Positions 1 through 7,226 of a stretch of DNA of 26,454 nucleotides are shown here, one piece after another. Origin of the DNA: JAVBPP01 sp031549535 (lineage in GTDB: Bacteria > Bacillota > Clostridia > Oscillospirales > Acutalibacteraceae). The stretch is taken from positions 1 to 26,454 of the forward strand of contig JAVBPP010000061.1 of assembly GCA_031549535.1 (NCBI GenBank), in the 5' to 3' direction. A program made the position numbers and the translations under genes. Within the stretch, counting starts at the first letter, position 1. Every line of letters begins with the position of its first letter. The notes under the pieces were generated by a model. It was not told the DNA's origin. It saw nothing but the letters and a program-made list of their open reading frames with translations, and did not search any database.

Positions 1-244
1 CCTGCAGTATCTCATTTGCTTTCTTTAATTCCTTGATTTCTTCCTCAAGTTCTTCTTCACGGCTTTTTTCCTGTCTTCTTGTTCCGCTTCCAACATGCGC
101 TCTCTCGCCATATCGGCTTCGTTTCTTTCGCCATTCTGATAGCGTCTGATACGGTATTCCCAATTTATTGGCTGCTGGGGCCAGACCTATCTCGTCTGAT
201 AGTTTCACTGCTTCTTCTTTAAAGTTGTTGTCATACTTTTGCAT
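1..244 (-). CDS. IS3-family transposase OrfA, partial (C-terminus beyond window edge)
   Basis: This is the DNA-binding subunit (OrfA) of an IS3-type insertion sequence transposase. Reading the minus strand from the ATG at 244 gives 81 residues beginning MQKYDNNFKEEAVKLSDEIG, followed by the helix-turn-helix typical of the HTH_Tnp_1 family (AAxKLGIPYQTLSEWRKK) and, at about residues 60-81, a charged heptad-like stretch (EEELEEEIKELKKAN) that matches the leucine zipper these proteins use to multimerise. A GTGAGG ribosome binding site lies about 8 bases before the ATG. The reading frame is open to the window edge, so I cannot say whether OrfB is present or whether the element is intact. I could not identify a convincing terminal inverted repeat between this gene and the neighbouring glycosyltransferase. 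Confidence 0.85.
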   Translation of the reverse strand, partial: MQKYDNNFKEEAVKLSDEIGLAPAANKLGIPYQTLSEWRKKRSRYGERAHVGSGTRRQEKSREEELEEEIKELKKANEILQ

Positions 245-457
245 TTTCGCTTTCCTCACTTTTTTCTATTCTATCACTTCTTTAGTGAGTTTTGCGACTC
301 TATTTTTATTGTAATACTCCACTGCTACGCATATTTCGCAATTGCCTAGTTTATTTTTCGCAAGGAGGGACTCTATGTTTTTCAATGCACTGTCAAGGTG
401 TTGTTGACTTTTCGTAAAAAATTATCGTTCTAAGAATAATATGCGAACTATGCACTC
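245..457. other. AT-rich gap between IS OrfA and the glycosyltransferase gene
   Basis: These 213 bases hold no convincing gene. One end of the insertion sequence must lie here, because OrfA starts at 244 and an IS3 element usually ends within about 100 bases upstream of OrfA. I cannot place the terminal repeat with confidence. A short imperfect hairpin followed by T residues on the minus strand near 413-440 could be a weak terminator for the glycosyltransferase gene, but it is too AT-rich to call. Confidence 0.4.
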
Positions 458-3400
458 CTACTTCATTTTGCACTGTGAAGCGATCCACTCGCCAACAGTT
501 TGGGAAGCATTTCCCTTATCATACAACCCAAAAGTTTGATGATGTTGCGTAAGCTTTTCTGTATATTCCTCTTCATTAAACTGTGCGATTGCATCAGCCA
601 GAGCTTGATTGTTCTGAGAAAGCGGGTACGGCCACTGATCAATCGGAATTGCAAAGTCGCGATCATTCTTCTGGTAAGTCTCCAAATCACTTGCAAACAC
701 AAGACAGGGTTTGTGCGTTATGGAAAAATCCCACATGCAGGAGGAATAATCAGAAATCAGCACGTCGGAAGCACATAGCAACTCCTGCATATCCGGATAT
801 GCAGAAACATCGATTGCTTGATTGGTATGAACATGAGAATGTACAAAAGAATGACTGCGAAATAATACCACCCATTTACCGCCAAATCGGTTGGCCAGCG
901 CTTGGCGCAACAGCGCAAAATCCAATCCGTAGGTGCTGCTCTTGAATCCACGGCGAAAGGTAGGGGCAAACAAAACAATGTGCGTTTGTTCCGGAATACC
1001 CAATTGTGTTTTTACCTTTGTGATGATTTCGCTTTGATCACGGAAAAAGACATCATTACGGGGCAGACCGCAGGAATGAAAAACGGCGGGATTAAAACCA
1101 AAGGATTTTGCCGTATCAGCCGTAAAAGCAGCGCTGCCTGAGACATAAAAGTCAGGTTCCCAATTGGCAAGCTGAAAGACTTTTTGTTCGGATTTTGTGC
1201 GGCGTGCCAGGTATTTTAAGCCAATGTGTTTATAGTTTATGCCGCCATGCCAAGTGTTTACCGCTTTTTGTTTCCGGCGCTTTAACAGATATTCCCGGTG
1301 TGCGTCATTGGTAACGACTACTTTTGATGTAAGAAAATACCAAAAGTATTTCCAGGATTTTTGAGAAACAATCTTACAGGGAGGCTGACTATCCTCTTCC
1401 AAGCTGTCGGGATAATCGGTCACGAGAATAAGCTCAAGACTGTTTTTGTAGTGCTTATGCAAGTATTCTATGACATACTTCGGATTACAGGCAAGGCCTG
1501 CTCTATCCTTCAAATAGAATAGGACACGATTCTTTTTAAGTGGAACAAAAAACAGGCAATATTGCATGAAGCGCATGAAACGAGCAAAGGCCAGCTTCAA
1601 AAAACCATTATGCCGTCTTGTCCAGGATGGAACAAATTCTGCCAGTGGTTTTTTTTCGCTTACATCAACCTCTCCCGGTTCAAACAAATAAGAGTTCCAG
1701 AACTCCGCATTTGTAATCTCAGCAGAACGAGAGGCGTACTCGTCACGAGCTTTGTTGTAGTTCCACTGTATATGCCACAGTTGTTTTAACAAACGCCAAA
1801 GTATGATGAATAAATATTTATAGCTTTTGAACGTTTCAAATGCCATTCCGGAAGAATCTTCATAGTTGATGATTCGCCGGGCACGGTAAAAACTGGCGAT
1901 GCGAGGCATATTGGCAGGTACAATTTTTGTCCCCTTTGCCGGTAAAAGCCATCCATTGAGAGAGCATAGCCGTACAATTTTAAGCAGTTTGTTTTCACTA
2001 TATTTTAAACTGCGCTCAAACGCGCCATGCACGAACACATAAGGAATATCTTCTACGTTCTTTTTTGAATAGGCGCATGCCATAATGAGTTGATTGAGTT
2101 TTTCGCCGTCTTGTGTTATTAACCAGTCAATGCCTTTGCAGAAATCGGCAACGCCCATAAGTCTTAAGTTAGCGTCAGAATAGCGGTAACGCAAAAGGTC
2201 AACCAAAACATGCTTAGTCAGGTATACCCCTATTTTCTTTCGGTTAAATTGAGGGCGGTGTATTGCATTCATGATGCAGGTGTTCCGTGTGTAATAATAT
2301 TCCAGATAAGAGGAGCGTTTAAATTCGAAGTCCTCATGCCAAACACCGATGCCGTTCAATGTAATAAAGCATTTGCCATTGCGTAAACCATACTCAATAT
2401 CATCCCGCTTAATAAAAATGGGGAGCGGAAGATTTTTTTCTGTAACAATCGAAAGCGGCATGCAACAATACCACCAGCTCAAGTAGTTAACAGAATCTTC
2501 GACCTCGTTTTTGATTAACATATTCAACAAACAAAGATCATAGAATGGCTTTACGGCATGATGTCTTACAAGATTATAATGGTCGGCAGCCTCACGTTGC
2601 ACATTTTTTTGATTCATCAGCAGCATACTGCCGCCCAAAAAGGCTTCGCGGTATTCCTCTTTTAAAAAGCGTAAAAAATTGTAGCTGCGAACGACCACCG
2701 CTGGATCCAACAAAATATCATCGTCCATCATTAGGATATGTGTGAAGCCTTGTTCTGCCTGCAGTTTAGAAATTTCCAACATGCAACGCGTAAAGCCGCC
2801 GGCACCGCCCAGATTTCGATTGGGAAATAAAAAAATGTTTGGATGATTTCCTGTTTCATTAGGAAGGGTTTGTGCATTATCCGCAACAAAAATACTCAAA
2901 TGTCCGTTCGCAGGGGAATCGGGGTTATCTAAAATCGTTTCTCTTAACACAGATAAATTTTTTGTAATATAAGCTTCACGCCGATAAGTACAAATATCAA
3001 TTGCGATATGGATATCCGGAAGGTTGGTGATTGGGTCCGTTATGTACCTTCCGCCAAATAAATAGACAGGCTGATCTATAGCTGTAACGGAAAAGTAAAA
3101 AAGACCAAAAGCTTCCAGATTGGGAAAGGTAAAGGTGTGCTCAGTCGGTTCATCAGAAGTGACATGAAACGCTTCCAAATCATCTTCAATAATTGTATTA
3201 TTTACTTTATAGACATGGCTAAGTGTTACGATGCAATCACCTTGCAACTGCAAAGAAAGCTTTAAACACTGAAGGGTTGTATATTTTTTCCACTTTGCGA
3301 CTGAAAAGCAATTAAAATAAGTATTAAACTGAATATTCTCGTCTCTTTGTATCACACATGCGCCATGAGCGTAAAGATTTTGAATCTGTGATTGATCAGA

Positions 3401-3466
3401 GCGGTAATATAGCTTCTCGGCGGAACAAATCCTGACGTTAGGAAAAATTAGTGCCTGCAGTTCCAT
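458..3466 (-). CDS. Bifunctional glycosyltransferase: GlfT2-like galactofuranosyltransferase + CDP-glycerol glycerophosphotransferase
   Basis: The 1002-residue product appears to join two polymer-building enzymes. The N-terminal half (about residues 1-480) resembles the GT2 galactofuranosyltransferase GlfT2: a beta-rich N-terminal region, then the GT-A core with NRNLGGAGGFTR (217-227), the DDD metal site (248-250), a WW pair (331-332), RDD (354-356) and WHE (376-378), in the same order as the GlfT2 catalytic residues. The C-terminal part (about 645-1000) matches TagB/TagF CDP-glycerol glycerophosphotransferases, with NTWHGG (737-742), APTFRRG (834-840), FRSH (869-872) and SDYSS (905-909). About 160 residues of linker with basic and hydrophobic segments lie between. 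I start at ATG 3466 because GGGAGG sits 7 bases upstream; an earlier in-frame start would run into glf. It lies 28 bases after glf, which makes its likely donor UDP-galactofuranose. Cytoplasmic-face membrane association is inferred; no signal peptide is seen. Confidence 0.85.
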   Translation of the reverse strand: MELQALIFPNVRICSAEKLYYRSDQSQIQNLYAHGACVIQRDENIQFNTYFNCFSVAKWKKYTTLQCLKLSLQLQGDCIVTLSHVYKVNNTIIEDDLEAFHVTSDEPTEHTFTFPNLEAFGLFYFSVTAIDQPVYLFGGRYITDPITNLPDIHIAIDICTYRREAYITKNLSVLRETILDNPDSPANGHLSIFVADNAQTLPNETGNHPNIFLFPNRNLGGAGGFTRCMLEISKLQAEQGFTHILMMDDDILLDPAVVVRSYNFLRFLKEEYREAFLGGSMLLMNQKNVQREAADHYNLVRHHAVKPFYDLCLLNMLIKNEVEDSVNYLSWWYCCMPLSIVTEKNLPLPIFIKRDDIEYGLRNGKCFITLNGIGVWHEDFEFKRSSYLEYYYTRNTCIMNAIHRPQFNRKKIGVYLTKHVLVDLLRYRYSDANLRLMGVADFCKGIDWLITQDGEKLNQLIMACAYSKKNVEDIPYVFVHGAFERSLKYSENKLLKIVRLCSLNGWLLPAKGTKIVPANMPRIASFYRARRIINYEDSSGMAFETFKSYKYLFIILWRLLKQLWHIQWNYNKARDEYASRSAEITNAEFWNSYLFEPGEVDVSEKKPLAEFVPSWTRRHNGFLKLAFARFMRFMQYCLFFVPLKKNRVLFYLKDRAGLACNPKYVIEYLHKHYKNSLELILVTDYPDSLEEDSQPPCKIVSQKSWKYFWYFLTSKVVVTNDAHREYLLKRRKQKAVNTWHGGINYKHIGLKYLARRTKSEQKVFQLANWEPDFYVSGSAAFTADTAKSFGFNPAVFHSCGLPRNDVFFRDQSEIITKVKTQLGIPEQTHIVLFAPTFRRGFKSSTYGLDFALLRQALANRFGGKWVVLFRSHSFVHSHVHTNQAIDVSAYPDMQELLCASDVLISDYSSCMWDFSITHKPCLVFASDLETYQKNDRDFAIPIDQWPYPLSQNNQALADAIAQFNEEEYTEKLTQHHQTFGLYDKGNASQTVGEWIASQCKMK

Positions 3467-3494
3467 GCATCGTCCTCCCATACTGTCGGTTGTC

Positions 3495-4598
3495 TTAATA
3501 CAAATATTTTCTTGCGGTTTGCAATGCAGATGCAATTACCTTGTCCATATCATAATATTGATACTCTGCTAAACGTCCGCCGAAGATAACATTTTGCTCC
3601 CGGCTTGCCAACTCCCGATACTTTTCGTATATAGCCTGGTTTTCTGCATCATTAATAGGATAGTAGGGTTCTGCGCCGCGTTCCCAGCTTTTCGAATACT
3701 CCCTGGTGACTATTGTTTTTGGTGCGTCAGACGCCGAAAAATGCTTGTGTTCAATGATTCGGGTAAAGGGCGTTTCTCGATCGGTATAATTCATGACCGC
3801 TACACCCTGATAATTAGGCTCATCCAGCACTTGCGTCTCGAAGTGAAGGCTTCGGTAAGACAAGTGACCAAATTGATAAGAGAAGTAGGCATCTATCGGC
3901 CCTGTGTATACCACCTTGTCTGCAAGGGATTCATAAGCTTCACGTTGCTCTAAAAAGTCCGTATGCAACACAACCTCAGTCTGCCCCAAAAGGCATTCGA
4001 TTAACTTGGTGTAGCCCTCCACGGGAATGCCCTGATAAGGATCGTTAAAATAATTGTTGTCGTATGTCATGCGCACAGGTAACCGGCGAATAATAAAAGA
4101 GGGGAGATCCTTGCAGTCTCGTCCCCATTGTTTTTCCGTGTAGCCTTTAATTAATTTTTCATATATATCCGTTCCAACCAGTTGAATTGCCTGCTCTTCT
4201 AAGTTTTGCGGCGTGTGCATTATCTTTGCTCTTTGCGCCGCTATTTTCTCTTCAGCTTCTCGCGGTGTCGTAACACCCCAAAGCTGGTGAAAGGTATTCA
4301 TGTTAAACGGAAGATTATAAAGTTCACCGTTGTAATTTGCGATGGGGGAATTGATAAACGGGCGGAACTCGCACAAAGCAGTAACATAGTCCCAAACCGC
4401 TTTGTTTGCGGTATGGAAGATATGAGCACCATACGTATGCACTAAAATGTCTTCTACCGATTCACAGTATATATTCCCGCCAATATGCGCTCTTTTTTCA
4501 ATTACAAGGCAGCGCTTGCCCCGCTTAGCTGCTTCGTGCGAAAACACGGAGCCAAACAGACCGCTTCCAACAATCAGATAGTCATATTTTTGCTTCAT
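3495..4598 (-). CDS. glf: UDP-galactopyranose mutase
   Basis: This flavoenzyme interconverts UDP-galactopyranose and UDP-galactofuranose, supplying the donor for galactofuranose-containing surface polymers. The 367-residue product has the N-terminal FAD-binding Rossmann motif (VGSGLFGS, residues 10-17), then EKRxHIGGNIY with the family's GGN sequence, THxYGAHIFHT-like residues (HTYGAHIFHT), YTEKQWG, and the RLPVRMTYDNNYFNDPYQGIP region carrying arginine and aspartate residues of the active site (quoted in part only). Length is normal for bacterial UGMs (about 360-390). The ATG at 4598 is chosen because MKQKYDYLIVGSG aligns with usual starts; an in-frame TTG at 4613 is possible. It is followed closely by the GlfT2-like transferase, and a strong sigma-A-type promoter lies about 110 bases upstream. 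Confidence 0.95.
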   Translation of the reverse strand: MKQKYDYLIVGSGLFGSVFSHEAAKRGKRCLVIEKRAHIGGNIYCESVEDILVHTYGAHIFHTANKAVWDYVTALCEFRPFINSPIANYNGELYNLPFNMNTFHQLWGVTTPREAEEKIAAQRAKIMHTPQNLEEQAIQLVGTDIYEKLIKGYTEKQWGRDCKDLPSFIIRRLPVRMTYDNNYFNDPYQGIPVEGYTKLIECLLGQTEVVLHTDFLEQREAYESLADKVVYTGPIDAYFSYQFGHLSYRSLHFETQVLDEPNYQGVAVMNYTDRETPFTRIIEHKHFSASDAPKTIVTREYSKSWERGAEPYYPINDAENQAIYEKYRELASREQNVIFGGRLAEYQYYDMDKVIASALQTARKYLY

Positions 4599-4710
4599 AA
4601 TATCCCAATCCAATCTGCTTGATGTTCACCCATTACAATACAAGTGGGCACAATCTCCTAAATTTCTGACAGGCAACAAACACCTTTATTTTTTGACATA
4701 ACCAGACACA

Positions 4711-4739
4711 ATAATATCGGAAAATAAGGAAGATGTCAA
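4711..4739 (-). promoter_or_regulatory. Sigma-A-type promoter for glf and the glycosyltransferase
   Basis: On the minus strand TTGACA (4734-4739) and TATTAT (4711-4716) are separated by 17 bases, a near-consensus housekeeping promoter. The predicted start lies near 4704, giving a leader of roughly 105 bases before the glf ATG. The leader has a GGAGATTG sequence near 4650 but no gene that I can support. Confidence 0.75.
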
Positions 4740-4855
4740 GTTTTTGTGGGCATTGTCCAGGGTCACCGCATTTACTTTTTTCAACGCCACGAAACATGGA
4801 AATAACGGCCTTTCATTCCGAAATCTAATAAAATGTTGCAAAAATAAAATAACAG

Positions 4856-4884
4856 TTGACATATTATCATTTTCCGGCTATACT
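4856..4884 (+). promoter_or_regulatory. Sigma-A-type promoter for the zinc-ribbon protein gene
   Basis: TTGACA (4856-4861) and TATACT (4879-4884) are separated by exactly 17 bases. The -35 box is perfect and the -10 box matches five of six. Transcription would start near 4891, about 50 bases before the TTG start codon. Confidence 0.8.
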
Positions 4885-4939
4885 GGGAAAGTACCAAAAC
4901 ACAGGCGAGGTATAATTTTATTTAAAGAGGTATTGCCAC

Positions 4940-5212
4940 TTGAACTTCGAAGACAAAACAATCGTATGTAAGGACTGTGGGGAAGAATTTACTTTCACAG
5001 CAAACGAGCAGGAATTTTACGCTGAAAAAGGTTTCACAAATGAGCCCCAGCGTTGTAAGCCCTGCCGTGACGCCCGCAAAAACGGCGGCAACGGCCCCCG
5101 TGAAATGTTTGATGCTGTTTGTGCATCCTGCGGCGCATCCTGCAGAGTTCCCTTCCAGCCGAGAGATGACCGCCCTGTTTATTGCAGCGATTGCTTTGCT
5201 AAAAACAGATAA
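4940..5212 (+). CDS. Small double zinc-ribbon protein
   Basis: This is a 90-residue soluble protein with four CxxC pairs: CKDC near residue 10, CKPC near 40, CASC/C near 60 and CSDC near 84, which suggests two zinc ribbons. It resembles the 'probable zinc-ribbon domain' proteins of Firmicutes (zf-trcl-type, PF13451), whose cellular role is not established; nucleic-acid or protein binding is usually presumed. The middle, RKNGGNGPREMF, is glycine-rich and basic. Translation starts at TTG 4940, because AAAGAGG lies 9 bases upstream and no ATG occurs earlier in the frame after the promoter. The gene stands alone: its own promoter is upstream and a terminator follows directly. Confidence 0.8.
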   Translation: MNFEDKTIVCKDCGEEFTFTANEQEFYAEKGFTNEPQRCKPCRDARKNGGNGPREMFDAVCASCGASCRVPFQPRDDRPVYCSDCFAKNR

Positions 5213-5230
5213 TCAAATGAACATGAAAAG

Positions 5231-5252
5231 TACGCCTTCGGGCGTATTTTTT
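5231..5252 (+). terminator. Rho-independent terminator after the zinc-ribbon gene
   Basis: The stem TACGCC / GGCGTA closes a TTCG tetraloop (5231-5246) and is followed by six T residues. It sits 18 bases after the stop codon and just before the pyrE promoter, so the zinc-ribbon gene and pyrE are separate transcription units. Confidence 0.85.
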
Positions 5253-5259
5253 ATTTTAC

Positions 5260-5288
5260 TTGTACCGCGCCGGCAAACATGGTAAAAT
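5260..5288 (+). promoter_or_regulatory. Probable promoter for pyrE
   Basis: TTGTAC (5260-5265) and TAAAAT (5283-5288) are 17 bases apart, directly downstream of the preceding terminator. The leader to the pyrE ATG would be only about 25 bases, so there is no room for a PyrR-type attenuator or riboswitch. Confidence 0.6.
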
Positions 5289-5320
5289 AATTCGAAAAAT
5301 AGAAGGAACGGGGTGCTGGA

Positions 5321-5983
5321 ATGAACAATCAAGAAAAACGGGAGTTTATCAAGCTCATGCTGGATGCGGGCGTGCTGCGCTTTGGGGATTTTGTCACCAA
5401 GAGCGGACGCAACACTCCTTATTTTGTCAACACCGGAAACTATAAAACGGGTGCACATCTGTTGCAGCTGGGCAAATACTACGCGCAACAGGTGAAAGAA
5501 GTCTGCGGGGGCAGCTTTTCCGCCCTGTTTGGCCCGGCTTATAAGGGCATCCCCCTCGCGGCGGTGACGGCCGCCATGCTTGTGCAGGAGCATGGTATTG
5601 ATAAACCCTATTTTTTCAACCGCAAGGAGGAGAAGGATCACGGCGAGGGCGGTAGCTTTGTAGGCTATCAGCCAGCAGACGGGGACAGTGTTCTGCTCAT
5701 TGAGGATGTTATCACGGCCGGTACACAGATACGTGAAATTATGCCTGTGCTAAAGGGCTGCGCGGATATCACGATTCCGCATATGTTTATTTCCTGCGAC
5801 CGCTGTGAAGTGGGCAAGGATACCGATAAAACCGCCGTGCAGCAGGTGCGCGAGGAGTTTGGCGTGCAGGTGCATGCCATCGTTACTGTACAGGACATCA
5901 AGGCTTATCTCGAGGAGCAGGGCGAAGACAGGGCGCTGCTCACACGTATGGAAGACTATATGGCGCAATACTGCGTTTTATAA
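5321..5983 (+). CDS. pyrE: Orotate phosphoribosyltransferase
   Basis: PyrE converts orotate and PRPP to orotidine 5'-monophosphate in pyrimidine biosynthesis. The 220-residue product carries the PRPP-binding motif VLLIEDVITAGTQ (124-136), the N-terminal GRNTPYFVNTG segment (29-39), GPAYKGIPLA (71-80) and the flexible-loop region NRKEEKDHGEGG (100-111) that supplies the catalytic lysine and histidine. Length fits the family (about 205-230). A GGAACGGGG sequence precedes the ATG. Unlike many Firmicutes, pyrE here is not next to other pyr genes; it is 16 bases upstream of a metallo-beta-lactamase-fold gene and likely co-transcribed with it. Confidence 0.93.
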   Translation: MNNQEKREFIKLMLDAGVLRFGDFVTKSGRNTPYFVNTGNYKTGAHLLQLGKYYAQQVKEVCGGSFSALFGPAYKGIPLAAVTAAMLVQEHGIDKPYFFNRKEEKDHGEGGSFVGYQPADGDSVLLIEDVITAGTQIREIMPVLKGCADITIPHMFISCDRCEVGKDTDKTAVQQVREEFGVQVHAIVTVQDIKAYLEEQGEDRALLTRMEDYMAQYCVL

Positions 5984-5999
5984 AAAGGAGGGGAACAGG

Positions 6000-7034
6000 G
6001 TGAAGAAACATAAACTATTACGCAGAATCTTATTCACCGTGGTTTGTGTATTGCTGGCGCTGGGTCTTTCCGCCGCGGTGGTGTATGTAATCCCAATTCC
6101 CAAAATGAACAAGTTGAACAGCCGTTATGTTTTTGAAAAGGAAGGCTTTACGGCGGATAACAACGCAAACAGGCTCCATTTTTTGAACACCGGAAATTCC
6201 GACTGTATTTTAATCGAATCCAACGGAAAATTTGCGCTGGTAGACGCGGCTGAGGATACGGATAATGTGCGCGGATTCCCGGGGCTGGAGCTGACAGGCT
6301 ACGAGACCCGTGTAGTGAATTATTTAAAAAAAGTAGCGGCGGATGAGCAGGGGAGAGTAACGCTGGAGTGGGTGTTGGGTACGCACATGCATTCCGACCA
6401 TATCGGCGGCTTTGACACCATTATTAACGACCCCGCCATCACGGTAAAAACCGCGTATTTGCAGGAATATGACGAACGGTACATTTCGGATTATGAGCTG
6501 CGCGAGTGGGATAACAAAGAGGTCTATGAGCAGATGCGAAACGCCTGCCAAGCAAAGAACGTGCCGGTTGTTTCCGATATCCCGACTGAACCCTGGCAGT
6601 TTGAGGCGTTTACGGTGCAATTTTTCAACACGCTGCGGTTTGCAGACCGTAAGGTAGGGGAAAATGAAAACGCTGTCGGAACCAAATTAACGCTCGGCAG
6701 CCAAACGGCGTTTCTTGCGGCGGATATCAATAACATACAAAAGAGCGAAAGCAGCATTGCAAAAAAAATTGGTAAAGTGGATTTGCTGAAAGTCGGTCAC
6801 CACGGACACCCCATGTCAACCACAGCCAAATTCGCACGTACGTTGAATCCGGATGTCAGCATTGTCACGAATGGTGCCGCCAAAAACGTCAATCCTCTGG
6901 CGAAATTCGCTCTGTGCCTGCTGGCGGATTCCCCGATTTACGCTACGGGCGACCAAAACGGCATCATTGCAAACTTCCGGGATGGGAACATTGTTTTGAC
7001 GAATCAAATACATGATGCGGATACCATTGCGTAG
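6000..7034 (+). CDS. Membrane-anchored metallo-beta-lactamase-fold hydrolase (ComEC/Rec2-like domain)
   Basis: The 344-residue protein has a basic N-terminus and one hydrophobic segment (about residues 10-31), which suggests a membrane anchor or uncleaved signal with the rest outside. The following domain is a metallo-beta-lactamase fold like the one in ComEC: FLNTGNSDCILIES (61-74), the metal motif HMHSDH (129-134), a later LAADI strand and VGHHGHP, which supplies further metal ligands. Such domains hydrolyse phosphodiesters or related esters; the substrate here is unknown. Translation starts at GTG 6000, with GGAGG 9 bases upstream; an open frame before this overlaps pyrE and is not coding. 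The gap to pyrE is 16 bases. The products of stand-alone genes of this type are often annotated as 'ComEC/Rec2 family competence protein', but no channel domain is present here. Confidence 0.82.
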   Translation: MKKHKLLRRILFTVVCVLLALGLSAAVVYVIPIPKMNKLNSRYVFEKEGFTADNNANRLHFLNTGNSDCILIESNGKFALVDAAEDTDNVRGFPGLELTGYETRVVNYLKKVAADEQGRVTLEWVLGTHMHSDHIGGFDTIINDPAITVKTAYLQEYDERYISDYELREWDNKEVYEQMRNACQAKNVPVVSDIPTEPWQFEAFTVQFFNTLRFADRKVGENENAVGTKLTLGSQTAFLAADINNIQKSESSIAKKIGKVDLLKVGHHGHPMSTTAKFARTLNPDVSIVTNGAAKNVNPLAKFALCLLADSPIYATGDQNGIIANFRDGNIVLTNQIHDADTIA

Positions 7035-7102
7035 AGAGACGGAATTGCCATGCAGCAAAGCATTCCATCCCGCAAAACCTGCGACCATTAAATGCAGGAG
7101 TA

Positions 7103-7205
7103 ATACCAATCCGCTTTTAGAATACTTAACACAAAATTCGGTAAGAGCGCATACATGAAACGCTCGTTACCAAATTTTGCAAGTATTCTAAAAGCGGATT
7201 GGTAT
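7103..7205. repeat. Near-palindromic MITE-like element with ATACCAAT ends
   Basis: Two arms face each other around an 11-base loop. The outer 25 bases are a perfect inverted repeat (7103-7127 against 7181-7205), and the inner parts (about 7130-7149 and 7161-7180) match with a few mismatches, so the transcript could fold into a stem of about 45 pairs. TA-rich flanks (TA before, AATA after) could be a target-site remnant. The outer ATACCAAT/ATTGGTAT is shared with elements at 13928-13965 and 20221-20292. It lies between two convergent genes and may also act as a bidirectional terminator. No coding potential is seen. Confidence 0.8.
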
Positions 7206-7226
7206 AATATGTTTTCAGCCCTGCCC

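Larger units (their letters stand above)
4599..4939. other. Divergent intergenic region between glf and the zinc-ribbon gene
   Basis: This 341-base AT-rich stretch contains no convincing gene on either strand. It holds two near-consensus promoters that fire away from each other (minus strand at 4711-4739, plus strand at 4856-4884), leaving about 115 bases between the two -35 boxes. I see no clear operator palindrome or riboswitch. Confidence 0.6.

Noticed and set aside
4614..4704. Riboswitch or leader peptide in the glf leader
   Set aside because: The leader is about 100 bases with only a weak CCCA/TGGG pairing and no terminator/antiterminator pair or clear small ORF.
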